From contig NW_027506875.1 in assembly GCF_052324685.1 (NCBI RefSeq), forward strand, positions 2,489,309-2,553,308: DNA of 64,000 nt. Reading direction: 5' to 3'. Of the stretch, positions 1-12,339 are shown piece after piece (position 1 is the first letter of the stretch; each line of letters opens with the position of its first letter). The stretch is from Brachyhypopomus gauderio (lineage: Eukaryota; Chordata; Actinopteri; Gymnotiformes; Hypopomidae). The notes below the pieces were generated by a model, which was given only the letters and a program-made list of their open reading frames with translations, was not told the origin of the DNA and searched no databases. A program made the position numbers and the translations under genes.

Positions 1-2252
1 GCGCTTTTGACCACAGCAACATCTGCTGGAAAAAAATTTCCAGCATAAAGAAATGCCTGCAACAGCTGATGTCTCTCTGCTAGGGTTCCACAAAGATTTT
101 TAAAGTTGTGCAATTTTCTGGCACATTGCTTAAAATATGTATGTTTGCTCTCAAATCTTAGAGTCCATAGACGTATGAGAGGCCCAAAGTGAATGATCAG
201 CTCAGGATAATGACTAAGGTAATGATGCTTGGGTTTTAGTGGTTGAGTAGGAAAGGCTTGCCTTCGAGAATACAGATATTCCTCCATTAGAACTCCTAAA
301 TAGGCTACTTGACCAGTAAAAATAGCTGGTGCACATATGAGCTCAACAATCTCTCTTAGCTGCAAAATCAGCCTCCATATTTCACTCTCACTTGGATTAC
401 TGATTTTGTCTCCAATTAAGACTGGCAGCATCCTGAGTAAACACCAGTTTTGTGCAGCATGGCCAGATAGCTTTTCTCTCCCTGCACTAACCTCACTGGG
501 TTTGTTGTTACCATCATTACCCAAGTACTTGAATTGATTTATCCGTTGATTCAGTTCCCTATATGTGAATTGCTTGTCCACTGTTACAAGATAACGAATG
601 TATAATGACAAATCAGAAGATACAACCCCTTCAAAAAGGTCGTGACCAAGACATGGAGGTAACCCTGGCTGACAGACATGAAAATAGCTTAGTTGATTAA
701 ACACAGAATCAAATTTGACACCACCACTGGAACTCAAAGCTGCATCATCACTCAGAGACTGGAGGTGGTCTCTATGTAACTGCACTGTTCGCTTAACGCC
801 TTTGAAAAGGGGATCTGCTTGAAAAGTTGCTCTGTCAATGGTACAATACCTACAGAAGTATTCACTCTTACTAAAATTTTCTATGAATCCTCCTATATTA
901 TGTGCACCTAGATTGTCCCCAACAATGGAACACAATATTCCCTTGCAAACCTGTTCATCAGGAAAAGCAATGCCACCCATCTCTAGATCTTTAAGATCTT
1001 TTATCAAGGGACCCAAGACTTTCTCTTGACCAAAATGCTTGAAATCCTGCTCTCTGCAAAGTAGAACAAGCTGCAGTTGGTCAATGCTTGATCTATGATG
1101 TGGTGCAATATCTGCAAGAGTAGCATACACACAAAGTATTTTGTGTTTCTTCTTCCCAGATCCCAGAGGGTTGGCTACTTCTAAGGCATCCTGATATAGG
1201 ATCAATCCAAATGAATTCTCTGCATGAAACAACACATTTTCTGACAAGTGTTTTCCATCCCAAACATCCTGAAAGATATCTTTAGCTTGGAATGATGTGG
1301 ACACTTGTTTATGATGTTCCCTAATTGAGTCAATCTGAAATAGAGACTTGATAGTTTCTTTAATTGGAACATACTGTGCAAAACATTCTTTGCCTGCCTT
1401 ATTCTGCCCCAGACAAATTGGAATTGGTTCAATGTAATTGAAATTATTTTTGAAAACTGTTTTCCTTCTCTGGTTAGTTTTCAGGGTGTGAGAATTGCAT
1501 CTTCGAAAGAGATCTTCATTTTTTAATACATCAATAACGGCACTTATGTCTGCTTCATGAACCCCAAGTGTAGCCAGCCTCTCTTTCAGTTTGAAAAGTA
1601 AATGTGACTGGCTTATATCATGTATTTCTTGCAGATGTTCAACAATTGTTTGTATAGTGGTGGATGGAAGCAGACATTTGGCCTGAAGTTTTAGGTAAAA
1701 CTGGGCTAGACATCTCAAGAACAGAGGTTCATCAATGATTTCTGGGCAGACCTCTTCAGTACTTTCCTCAAAATGAGGAGGAGCACCTATCTGCATATCA
1801 GACTGTTCTGCAACAAAGGAGCAGTCAGGGTTTACAATGGAGTTAACAAGGTTTTGTTCCCCATGATCTTTGTGCTTCCTAGATATGTGAGAAGTAAAGG
1901 TAGACACAACTGCAAACTTTCTGTTACACTGTTGAAATGGACAAGACACTTCTTTTCCCTCCCTAATGTGCGTTTTCAAATGAGCAAAAAAGCTCTTCAA
2001 ATTTTCACACCTGATATCACATAAATCAACATGACAAGTCAAGTCTAATATGGCAAATGGCCTAGATGTAATTCAAGAGTTTCGTTTATGTCGATATGTG
2101 TGAGTTTTAAATGCTGAAAATTTTTGGAAGGTTCTTTTACAATCTGAAAAACCACACTTAAAGGCTATATTGGCTACATGCCTGTGAATTCGCATGTGCC
2201 GAACATGTGCAACAACCGTTCTAGCTTCATGTCCACAAACCTGGCAAATCAT
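1..2252 (-). pseudogene. C2H2 zinc-finger/transposase-like gene, open to the left edge, one in-frame stop
   Basis: Read on the minus strand, a frame opens at an ATG (2252) and stays open to base 1, about 750 codons, except for one TGA at 2073-2075. The first 59 codons hold paired C/H motifs (CQVC...HVRHMRIH, then CGFSDC...HTYRH). After the TGA the same frame resumes with more C2H2-like pairs (CENL...HLKTH; CPFQQC...HISRKH) and a long body with IVGDNLGAH, YFCRYC, CLGHDLFEGVV and TLRFESKH. Similar uncharacterised proteins occur in many copies in fish. The spaced acidic motifs suggest a domesticated or mobile transposase-like domain, possibly EnSpm/CACTA-related, but that is inference. Apart from the TGA the frame is clean for over 2 kb, so it is young. 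An alternative start is the internal Met at 1796. The C-terminus lies outside the window. Confidence 0.62.
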
Positions 2253-2910
2253 TTTAAAATTCGGATGTCATGCATCCAAATAAAAACTCCAAGAATGCTT
2301 TAGAAGTAGAAGACATGAATAATTACTACATTAATATTAGTTTGTGTCACTATTAGCAGCAATTAATTATGTGGGCTAACATTTAAGACCAACCTGTTCT
2401 ACTTGTGCAATTAAAAAAAATTCTTTCAATGATTAATGACTCCCACAAGGCCAAACAAAAGCAATTTATCAAAGTGAGCAACCCTTCTGGTTGCACTTGC
2501 ACTATCAAGCTACTAGGGAGCAAATAAAAATTCTCGCAATATGGTAAAAATTACCTTCCTAATAATAAACCACAGGCGAATAAATACAAAGGCAGCTTCA
2601 AATGACAGTTAAGCAATTAATGAAAAAAAAAATTGTACTAACTAAGTTAACATATAGGCTAACATGTTGATTTAGGTTACTAAATAAATATTAGCTGTAG
2701 CGAACCAGACAGCTCTCACATTCAATGCTAGCTAAAACTTAATGGTGTAGTACTGGTTTTCAGAGTTAGACATCTAATCTGTTAATCAATCTGAAAGTCC
2801 ACAGAACAAAACACCACTTTGTTTGACTGAGGCAGCTTACCTTGTTAATGATACACCCGGGAAGAGTAATCCTCAGGGCTTTTTTACAACGGCAACATCT
2901 GAATGTGGGC
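2253..2910 (-). promoter_or_regulatory. AT-rich upstream region with candidate 5' exon donor
   Basis: There is no reading frame of note. On the minus strand CATTAACAAG|GTAAGC at 2850-2835 is a good 5' splice site, so bases from 2841 rightward could be a noncoding first exon spliced to the reading frame that starts at 2252. No convincing acceptor was found just upstream of that ATG, so this stays tentative. Confidence 0.25.
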
Positions 2911-2939
2911 GGAGCTGAAGGCGGCTTTGAGAAAATACT

Positions 2940-3144
2940 GTTCTGTACCGTAAAATGATTTACTTCTTTTTAGCATACGGTAATACTGTAAATAACTATT
3001 TCATATTCACAGTATTACCGTATTTTACAAAAAACAGCATTTTACTGTTGTAATTTAGCTGTTTTTTTACAGTATTACTGTATTTTACAAAAAACAGCAT
3101 TTTACTGTTGTAATTTAGCTGTTTTTTTACAGGAATTTTTTACA
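2940..3144. mobile_element. CTGTAAAAAA-type MITE with internal 60-bp tandem duplication
   Basis: AT-rich sequence built on TTTACAGTA/TACTGTAAA motifs and ending in GGAATTTTTTACAGTG, a terminus typical of abundant fish MITEs. A 60-bp unit is repeated head to tail (about 3010-3069 and 3070-3129) with a single obvious difference, plus a partial third start. It abuts Gypsy integrase sequence at about 3145, so it probably inserted there or marks a rearrangement. Confidence 0.55.
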
Positions 3145-4451
3145 GTGCAGAACCTGACGGAGCAGGAGGGGCTGTTGTATCGCCGCTGGGAGAGCCCCGT
3201 GCCAGGAGTGGTGGTATTGCAGCTGCTAGTCCCGCGAGCGCTGCGGGAGACGGTCCTCCAAGCGGTGCACGGACAGACCGGGGTGGGACACTTTGGAATA
3301 ACGAAAATGCTGAAACGGCTGAGACAAGGGTTCTACTGGCCGGGCTGCAACCGCGACGTAGAACTATTCGTCCGCTGCTGTACGGTCTGTACAGCTAAGA
3401 AGGGCCCTGCAGAGCGCTCTCACGCACCGCTGCAGTCAATGCGCGCCGGAGCACCCATGGAGCGAGTCGGCGTCGATGTGCTGGGTCCATTTCCTGAGAC
3501 GGTACGGAGAAACAGGTACATCTTAGTGGCGATGGATTACTTTACCAAATGGCCCGAGGCCTATGCTGTACCTGACCAAAGCGCCATAACCACGGCAAAC
3601 TGCCTGGTGGAACAGTTCTTCAGCCGGTTCGGAGCTCCCGAAGAGCTCCACAGTGACCAGGGGCGGAACTTCGAGTCCGAAGTGATGCGGGAGGTGTGCA
3701 CGCGGCTGGGCATCGAAAAGACGCGGACGACGCCGCTGCACCCGCAGAGCGACGGACTCGTAGAGCGTTTTAACCGCACACTGGCCACACAGCTAGCTAT
3801 GGTGGTGGAAGAAGACCAGAGCGACTGGGACCTACAGCTGCCACTGGTGCTGTGGGCATACCGGACAACGGCTCAGGAATCCAGCGGGTTCACGCCAGCC
3901 CTGCTCATGCTGGGCCACGAGCTGAGGACTCCCGTCGAGCTGGTGTTCGGGACGCCACCCAGCACGCGAGAGGACTGCAACAGCCTGCCCGAGTATGTGA
4001 GGGAGCTACTACGGCGGATAGAAGTAGCCCACCAGCTGGCGAGGGAGAACCAGAAAGGAGCTAGCGAGCGGCAGTAGCGGGCGTACGATGTGCGCGCTAG
4101 GGGGGGGGGGGGGGGGGGGCAATCGCTCCTGGGACAGCGGTGTGGCTCTTTAACCCCAAGCGCCGCAAAGGGAAATGCCCGAAGCTACAGAGTGACTGGG
4201 AGGGACCGCACACCGTGGTGAGTCAGCTCAGCGACGTGGTTTACCGAATCCGAACAGGACGACGCTTCGTGGTGGTGCACCGTGACCGGTTGGCACCAGC
4301 GGTCGAGCCGGGGGGTGGGGGAGAGCCCCCCAGCCCTGGACGCGCAGTTTCGGAGGAGCGGGACAGTACAGAGCCGGACCACAGGGGAAGCCCAAGGCGG
4401 CCCAGGAGGCCGCGGAACAAACCACGTTACCTCCAAGACTTTGTACTTTAG
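3145..4451 (+). pseudogene. Ty3/Gypsy integrase (5'-truncated, broken)
   Basis: This is the 3' end of a pol gene. It has an H2C2 zinc-binding region (H...GVGHFG..., WPGC..., CCTVCTAKK) followed by the integrase catalytic core, which inserts element cDNA into chromosomes. The three acidic residues sit in VDVLGPFP, HSDQG and LVERFN. A C-terminal GPY/F-like part (WEGPHTVVSQLSDVVYRI) follows. A TAG at 4075-4077 replaces a codon in the conserved RQ..RAYDVR stretch. It is followed by an unusually long G run (about 4101-4119) before the frame resumes at about 4140. Protease, reverse transcriptase and the 5' LTR are missing; the left break coincides with the MITE. Non-functional. Confidence 0.88.
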
Positions 4452-4503
4452 CTGGACTGTAAGGTGAGCTACCGAGACGGTTACCTCATAAACGTGGGGG
4501 CAG

Positions 4504-4754
4504 TGTAGCGTCGTGTTTACAACGGTAGCACTGATAATTAGGGGGCGGGGCATTCATGCTCCGAGGGTACTTAAGTTCAGCCACCATCAGGGTGATCCTT
4601 GTTCTTGTGTTTGAGGTTAGCGTAATTCTAAGGGTGAGGGCCCTTCGGGATACGTTGGTTTACTTCTAAGAGTGTTGTCTGTTGTTGCCTGACTGTTCAA
4701 TAAAGAAATCGCTATGAGCAATTTTCCCGACTCTCGCTTCTTCGCTTCGCCACA
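4504..4754 (+). repeat. 3' LTR of the Gypsy element
   Basis: A 251-bp segment starts TGTAGCG, ends CGCCACA (inverted ends TGTRGCG), and follows a G-rich polypurine stretch. It contains a TTCAATAAAG polyadenylation signal near 4700. The following sequence is the interior of a hAT element, so the Gypsy element inserted into that hAT copy. Confidence 0.75.
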
Positions 4755-5103
4755 ATTATTTGCACTTGTGGCTTTTTAATCCTTGGTTTACTGATGCTAT
4801 TTCTGTTTGTTATTTAATATTTTGTCTATTTTGAGTTTATTAATTGCTAAATAAACAGGTCAGTTTCTCCTTACCAACCATTGTGTATTATTCAAACACA
4901 CTCAACTGGCTACTTGTTATCAAGAGTAAAACGCTTTTCAACATGAGTTTGACAATAAAGTAAGTTTGTTAAATAACTTTAAACTTTAATACATGCTCGG
5001 ATAGGCCGGTATCGGTATCGGCCGATATCGGTATCGGATCGGAAGTGCAAATAAATATCGGTATCGGATCGGAAGTTCAAAAAGCTGGATCGGGACATCC
5101 CTA
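4755..5103 (+). mobile_element. hAT element 3' half (left duplicate)
   Basis: Same sequence as the end of the BED-finger hAT at 58220-59287. It finishes with nested CGGTATCGG palindromes and the terminus GATCGGGACATCCCTA, followed by the target-duplication half ATTACAAT (5104-5111). Confidence 0.8.
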
Positions 5104-5671
5104 ATTACAATGAAGGGATGTCTAGCTCCCTCTATCCAGTGCCTCCACTCCTCAAAGGCCAGTTTCATGGCTAGCAACTCAAGGTCACCTACCCCATAAT
5201 TACGCTCGGCGGAGCGGAGTTTCTTGGAAAAGAAGGCAATCGATTTAGGGGAGTTGTGCTTCTTAAAGCGCTGTGACAGCATGGCTCCTACCCCTACATC
5301 CAAAGCGTCCACCTCCACGATAAAGGGCTTGCTTGGATCAGGCTGTTAACACAGGGACAGAAGCGAAAGCCCGCTTTACCGTCTCAAAAGCCTTCCCAGC
5401 TTCGGCGTTCCACCGTAGCTTTTTAACGCCCCTACGCAGTAAATCAGTGAGAGGCCTCACGATCTGGCTATATGACCGGATGAAATGCCTATAAAAGTTT
5501 GTGAAGCCCAGAAAACGCTGAAGCTCGTACCGTATGTGAGGACAATTCCATCCCATCACAGCCTCCACCTTGCCGGGCTGCATGTGTATGGAACCTGGCC
5601 TGATGATGTAACCCAGCAAGTTTACCTTGGTGAGGTGAAACTCGCACTTCTCAAGCTTGCAATAGAGCTAG
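5104..5671 (-). pseudogene. Ty3/Gypsy reverse transcriptase/RNase H fragment (left duplicate)
   Basis: Minus-strand pol remnant. It holds the C-terminal part of reverse transcriptase (FLGFTNFYRHFIRSYSQI, PLTDLLRRG, WNAEAGKAFETVK) and the start of RNase H ([29 protein letters not shown]). A frameshift at about 5345 lies between PVLTA and the DPSKP-type stretch. The upstream part is missing beyond about 5671, where the sequence changes to the NLR 3' flank. The identical break and frameshift in the partner copy show that decay began before the duplication. Confidence 0.85.
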
Positions 5672-5789
5672 GGTTATTGAAGTCAGTTGGATCTAAACCA
5701 GTTTTTTTGATGATCAGGGTGATTTCTGCAATTTTGAATTTAGAGGGTAATTTAGAGACTTATGGTCTACACAGGGGAATACATGTTTC

Positions 5790-6123
5790 ATTCATATATA
5801 TTTATTACCTTCAGACTACATTTTATTATAGATTTGAGTAAAATATGCAACATGATCTTCATATACACACACACACAATTATTGTGATAATAATAATAAT
5901 TATTATTATTGTGATAATAATTCCACTTATTCCACCTCCACAGCTCCATAACATCACAGTGTCGATGTTTATGAACTTGGAGAACATAAAACAAAAGTAT
6001 AAAAACATCCATATGGCAACAGTTTTAGGACAAGTGCGTGTGTGTGTGGTCGTCCTCTTCTCTGTATATGAGTCTCAGATCAGTTCAGATCAACTTCAGC
6101 ATCTCCACTGAAGTGGTCAGATA
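5790..6123 (-). CDS. NLR terminal exon and 3' UTR
   Basis: Acceptor TCTTACAG at about 6126-6124. The exon starts T-ATC-TGA, so joined to the usual LRR phase it adds two residues and stops. There is no B30.2 domain. The 3' UTR contains short GATCTGA repeats and an ATAATAAAA polyadenylation-like signal near 5820. The partner copy at 60326 has the same structure. Confidence 0.62.
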
Positions 6124-6223
6124 CTGTAAGACAGAGAATAGGACAGAATCAGACATCACACTATACACACAAACTCAATCAGTGTAAACACTCACTGTAG
6201 TGTCTCTAGTCTACAGTGTGGAT

Positions 6224-6267
<44 letters not shown>

Positions 6268-7969
6268 AAGAGTCAGTAAGTCAGTAACTCACTCTAGTAT
6301 CTCCAGTGTACAGTGTGGATCCTCCAGTAGAGCAGAATGAGTCTTCTAAGATTCTAAGATCGTTCGTTATCAGAAACTGTGTGTGTTTGACACAGAGAGA
6401 TAGAGGATACTGAATGTGCGCGCGTGTGTGTGTGAAAGAGAGAGAGGATATTGACTGTGTGTGTGTGTGTGTGTGTGTGTATATTTGTGCTTGTGTGTGA
6501 ATGTGTGTGTGTGTGTGTGTGTGTGTGTATAAAGAGTCAGTAAGTCAGTAACTCACTCTAGTATCTCCAGTGTACAGTGTGGATCCTTCAGTAGAGCAGA
6601 GAGCTGCTTCACTCCTGAGTCTCCTGGTTTATTGTCGTTCAGATTCAGCTTCAGGTGTGATGAGGGGTTTTTCTTCAGAGCTGAACACAGAGCAGCACAA
6701 CCTTCCTCTGTAATACTGCACTCAGACAGACTGTAGAGAGAAGGAGAAAAACTTCTCACATTTACACATCAACACACACGTGAACACAAACACAGACACT
6801 GTGTATTCAGGACAGACATGCAGTGGTGTGTGTGTGTGTGTTTGTAGAGAGAGAACAAGCTAGAAAGTGTGTATGTAAATATAATTAATAGTGTCTCAGA
6901 GGAATAACGGGGATTGAATTTAAAATTCTTCTGTTAACCTATAAGGTGTTAAATGGTCTTGCCCCACAATATCTGAGTGAACTCATTGCTTACTACAACC
7001 CATCTCGCCTTTTGCACTTCCAAAATGCTGGATTTCTCCTTGTTCCAAAAATTTGTAAGACTACAGCCGGAGGCAGAGCTTTCTCTTTTAAAGTCCCTCA
7101 ATTATGGAATAGCCTTCCAGCTCCAATCCGAGATTCTGACACAGTTCCAATCTTTAAATCTAGACTTAAGACTCACCTGTTTAATCAAGCCTTCAGCTAA
7201 CATTCCCCTTGTAAGGTGTAGGGGCTTGGGGGCCCCCAGACGTTGAGATTTCTGGTGATCTGAGATGTTGATGCCGTCATCCAGCTGTGTCTTGGCATCA
7301 CTCTATTTGTGACTATGACTTGACTGGAAAGCAATGTCTCAGTGAGCCCTCATGCCTGTGGTCACCTCTGAACCCCTCCCTTTAGTTATGCTGCTATAGA
7401 TTAGTCTGCCGGAGCCACATGCTCATCACTGGCACGTGAGCTATGTACATTTAAATTAATGGTGGTTTAAATTGATGTCCACACACTCAGTCTGTATTGT
7501 CTATCTTTTTGCATGCTTCTACCCAAGACGATTGCATGCAAGCACCTACAAGCACATGGGAGATGGTCTGGCTTGCCGGTGGATGTACTGATGCTGGGGT
7601 TGGATGTGCCATTTCCACAAGTGGTCGTGTTGAGGCTAGCTCCTACCTGAGGCTCACCATCTACACTGAAGGGACTGTGACTACTTGGCCAGGGAACAAG
7701 GTCCGTAACTCTTTAACTATCTGTAGAACCACCCTGCGACCACGGACTTGTGCTAACGGGCCGCCCAATGGAGGATGGGTTCCCTTTTGAGTCTTGGTCC
7801 TCCCAAGGTTTCTTCCTATTCCCCACCATCATAGGGAGTTTTTCCTCACCACTGTCGCCTCTGGCTTGCTCATTAGGGATCTGGATTCATACGATTGTAA
7901 AGCTGCTTTGAGACAACATGTGTTGTGAAAAGCGCTATATAAATAAATATGACTGTGACTTTGACATTG

Positions 7970-8011
<42 letters not shown>

Positions 8012-8045
8012 GGAGAGAGAGAGAGGATATTGACTATGTGTATGG

Positions 8046-8076
<31 letters not shown>

Positions 8077-8703
8077 GCTGTGCGTCTGTGAGTGTGGGTG
8101 TGTGCGCGTATGTGTGAGTGTGTGCGTGTATAAAGAGTCAGTAAGTCAGTAACTCACCCTAGTTTCTCCAGTGTACAGTGTGGATCCTCCAGTAGAGCAG
8201 AGAGCTGCTTCACTACTGAGTCTCCTGGTTTATTCTTGTTCAGATTCAGCTCTCTCAGGTGTGATGAGGGGTTTGACCTCAGAGCTGAACACAGAGCAGC
8301 ACAGCCTTCCTCTCTAATACTGCAGCTAGACAGACTGTAGAGAGAAGGAGAAAAACTCCTCACACTTACACATCAACACACACGTGAACACAAATATCTC
8401 TAACACACACACGCACGCACACATATACACACACACACACACACAGATCTGAGCGGGAAACCGCGTGTGGAACCTTCACACTACAGCGGCCATCATGCGT
8501 GTGCACTGCGGTTTCTCCAAGTGTCCAAAATGAGTCTGGAGCAGCAAAATCAGGATAAAATCATGTAGAAATGAATATTCATATTTAACACACATCACCT
8601 AAACACGTCTTCTTCATAAACACACAGAACCTATACGACCCATATATGAATTTAGACCTGAACCCTAGGGTTAGGGTTAGACAGACTGAGTGAGGATATT
8701 GAC

Positions 8704-8796
<93 letters not shown>

Positions 8797-9294
8797 ATTG
8801 TATGTGTATGTGAATGTGTGTGTATAATGTGTGTGTGTGTGTGTGTGCGTGCGTGTATAAAGAGTCAGTAAGTCAGTAACTCACTCTAGTTTCTCCAGTG
8901 TACAGTGTGGATCCTCCAGTACAGCAGAGAGCTGCTTCACTCCTGAGTCTCCTGGTTCATTGTAGTTCAGTTTCAGCTCTCTCAGGTGTGATGAGGGGTT
9001 TGACCTCAGAGCTGAACACAGAGCAGCACAGCCTTCCTCTCTAATCCAGCAGTAAGACAGACTGTAGAGAGAAGGAGAAAAACTCCTCACACTTACACAT
9101 CAACACACACATGAACACAGACACTGTGTGTATTCAGGACAGACATGCAGTGGTGTGTGTGTGTGTTTGTAGAGAGAGAACAAGCAAGAAAGTGCGTATG
9201 TAAACATTATTAATACTGAGATAGTGTGTGTCTCAGAGGAATAACAGGGATATTGACTGCGTGTGTGTGTGTGTGTGTCTGTGTGTGTGTGTGT

Positions 9295-9333
<39 letters not shown>

Positions 9334-12255
9334 GGGATATTGACTGTGTATGGGCGAGTGTGTGTGTTTGTATATGTGTGTGTGTGCGTCTGTGAGTGTG
9401 TGTGTATGTACACGTGTGTGTGTATAAAGAGTAATTAATTCAGTAACTCACTCTAGTTTCTCCAGTGTACAGTGTGGATCCTCCAGTAGAGCAGAGAGCT
9501 GCTTCACTCCTGAGTCTCCTAGTTTATTGTAGTTCAGATTCAGCTCTCTCAGGTGTGATGAGGGGTTTGACCTCAGAGCTGAACACAGAGCAGCACAGCC
9601 TTCCTCTCTAATACTGCACATAGACAGACTGTAGAGAGAAGGAGAAAAACTCCTCACACTTACACATCAACACAAATATCTCTACCACACACAGATCTGA
9701 GCAGGAAAACCGAGCGTGGAACCTTCACACTACAGCGGTCATCATGCGTGTGCACTGCTGTTTCTCCAAGTGTCCAAAATGAGTCTGGAGCACCAAAATC
9801 AGGATAAAATCATGTAGAAATGAACATTCATATTTAACACACATCACCTAAACACGTCTTATTCATAAACACACAGAACCTATAAGACCCATATATGAAT
9901 TTTGCCCTGAACCCTAGTGTTAGGGTTAGACAGACAGAGAGAGTGAGAATATTGACTGTGTGCATGTATAAAGAGTCAGTAAGTCAGTAACTCACTCTAG
10001 TTTCTCCAGTGTACAGTGTGGATCCTCCAGTAGAGCAGAGAGCTGCTTCACTCCTGAGTCTCCTGGTATATTGTGGGTCAGATTCAGCTCTCTCAGGTGT
10101 GATGAGGGGTTTGACCTCAGAGCTGAACACAGAGCAGCACAGCCTTCCTCTCTAATACTGCAGTTATACAGACTGTAGAGAGAAGGAGAAAAACTCCTCA
10201 CACTTACACATCAACACAAATATCTCTACCACACACAGATCTGAGCAGGAAAACCGCGCGTGGAACCTTCACACTACAGTGGTCATCATGCAACTGCTGT
10301 TTCTCCATGTGTCTAAAATGAGTCTGGAGCACCAAAATCAGGATAAAATCATGTAGAAATGAATATTCATATATTGGCCCAATATTTAATTAAATCTCAC
10401 CGTTCATCATCGTGCAGTTAATAGCGTTTCAGACTTTCACAATTAATGTATTCTTTGCAAAGAAATAGCTACAAGTTGACCTATTGAGCTTGTTTTAACT
10501 TAACCAATAAAATTGATTGATTAATAGGTAGCACATATAAATAACTTGGATTAATGCTAGCAATTGTTCTTGTGTGATGAACATGGCAGCTCTCCAAAGA
10601 TTATTGGCTTTGAATAGAAGACATCATTTAGGAAGATGATGTAATCCACAAAACCATGTTGCCTGAATGCAGAATTTTGCCCTTAGCCCCACGATGCAGT
10701 TACTGACAGCCCTCTGATTTTATGCCACAGGTGGGTTTCTGCAGACTGTTGGTGATGCCCACGGACTAAGCAAAGCTGCCGTATCTAAATGTGTTCATGC
10801 TGCTACTAAATCATTGCTTCACCATGCAGCAATATAAAATTTCCAAGGACTAGGGATGCATTACATAAAACCAAAATTGGTTTTCATGCAATTGTAAACA
10901 TTTGGAGTTGTTGGTTCAGTGGACGTCACTCTGATCCCCACACACACTCCCAGCCTCTTGAGCCCAATCTACATCTGCCGTAAATGCTTCTCTGCTTTGA
11001 ATATACAAGTAATATGTAACCACCAAGGCCTCTTTACGGACATTGTGGCCAAGTGGTCTGGGAGTACTCATGACTCCTTCATCTGGGCCAATTCTGGAGT
11101 GTGTCAGATGGCTAGGGACGGTGCATTTGATGGTGGACATGTACTAGCTGACAGTGGGTATCCTCTCTGAAGCTATATACTCTTGTATCAAATCCCCTGG
11201 TGTCCCTTCAGTAGCTGTGGGGCCCAGTACCCACAGTACCTTCTCTTCCTCAACAGTAAGAGAACTTGTGGACATTTGACCTCCACCAGTCTTAGCCCTT
11301 TTCCTTTCTGAGTTCTGTTCCCTTATTTTTGACTTGACTACAGAAGTCACGCCACATGCCTGATCTCTTAATTCCACTACATGCACTGATATTCTTGGTA
11401 ATATTGTCCCTTTTTTATTTGTTGTCACGTAGGGCTACGCCCCCCTCTCCAAGCTGTTGCTCCGGTTTCCCTGTTCCTCGTGTCTGTGTTGTTCCCTGCT
11501 CGTTGATCGCACCTTGTTGTCTGTCTCCATGGTTTCCCCTCGTCTGCCACGCCCATGTCGTCATTGTCTTCACCTGTGTCTTGTTCAGTTCCATGTATTT
11601 ATAGTCCCTGTGTTTCTCTAGTCGGTTGTCGATTATTTTGTGGATTTTTGTTCTTTGTGATCGCTGCCATTTGTGAGTTCACTTTTTTGTGTTATCTGTC
11701 ATCCGTGTGTTTTGTGTGTCCGATCTTAGTTAGCCTGCCTTGTTGTTTTCGTTTCCCCGTTAGTATGCCTGTTTACATTTCGTGTTCGGACTGCCTGCCT
11801 GATATGACCCGCACCTGTGACTACGACTCTGCTTATGGAATTCCCTTTAATAAATCTCGCTCTCCTCAGCTTTTGTGTCAGCTTTTTGAGTTCTTCTCAA
11901 TTTTTTTTCTTAGTTTTTATGATTGTTGTTTTTCCAATGATACTTTTGTGTCGTAATAATGAAAAAAAATTATGTAAATCGGTGGTTCGGTTTTCGATTA
12001 GTGGAGCTTTTCCAGTGCAGATGCATAGGCAGAGATCTAAAGAACGACTTAGAATTTGTTCGTAAATTTGGAGATTACGAAGGCTTTTGAGAAACACTCG
12101 TAAATTTGGCGTTCTTAAAGTTACATCGATCTTATAGTTGTTCGTAAATTTCTAAGATGGTTCGTTATCAGAAACGAACTGTGTGTTTGACACAGAGAGA
12201 TAGAGGATACTGAATGTGTGCGCGTGTGTGTGTGAAAGAGAGAGAGGATATTGAC

Positions 12256-12286
<31 letters not shown>

Positions 12287-12302
12287 TTGTGCTTGTGTGT
12301 GA

Positions 12303-12339
<37 letters not shown>

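Larger units (their letters stand above)
4755..6350. repeat. Segmental duplication, left copy (partner 58939-60620)
   Basis: Base 4755 aligns with 58939 and the offset stays 54184 through at least 5670. The copies share the hAT 3' end, the hAT insertion point, the Gypsy pol fragment with the same frameshift, the same pol truncation point and the NLR 3' end. They differ by scattered substitutions and small indels, mainly beyond 5830. The left edge of this copy is set by the inserted Gypsy LTR. Confidence 0.85.

Noticed and set aside
5845..6111. Small plus-strand frames opposite the NLR 3' UTR
   Set aside because: They run through ATT repeats antisense to the last NLR exon; shadow frames.
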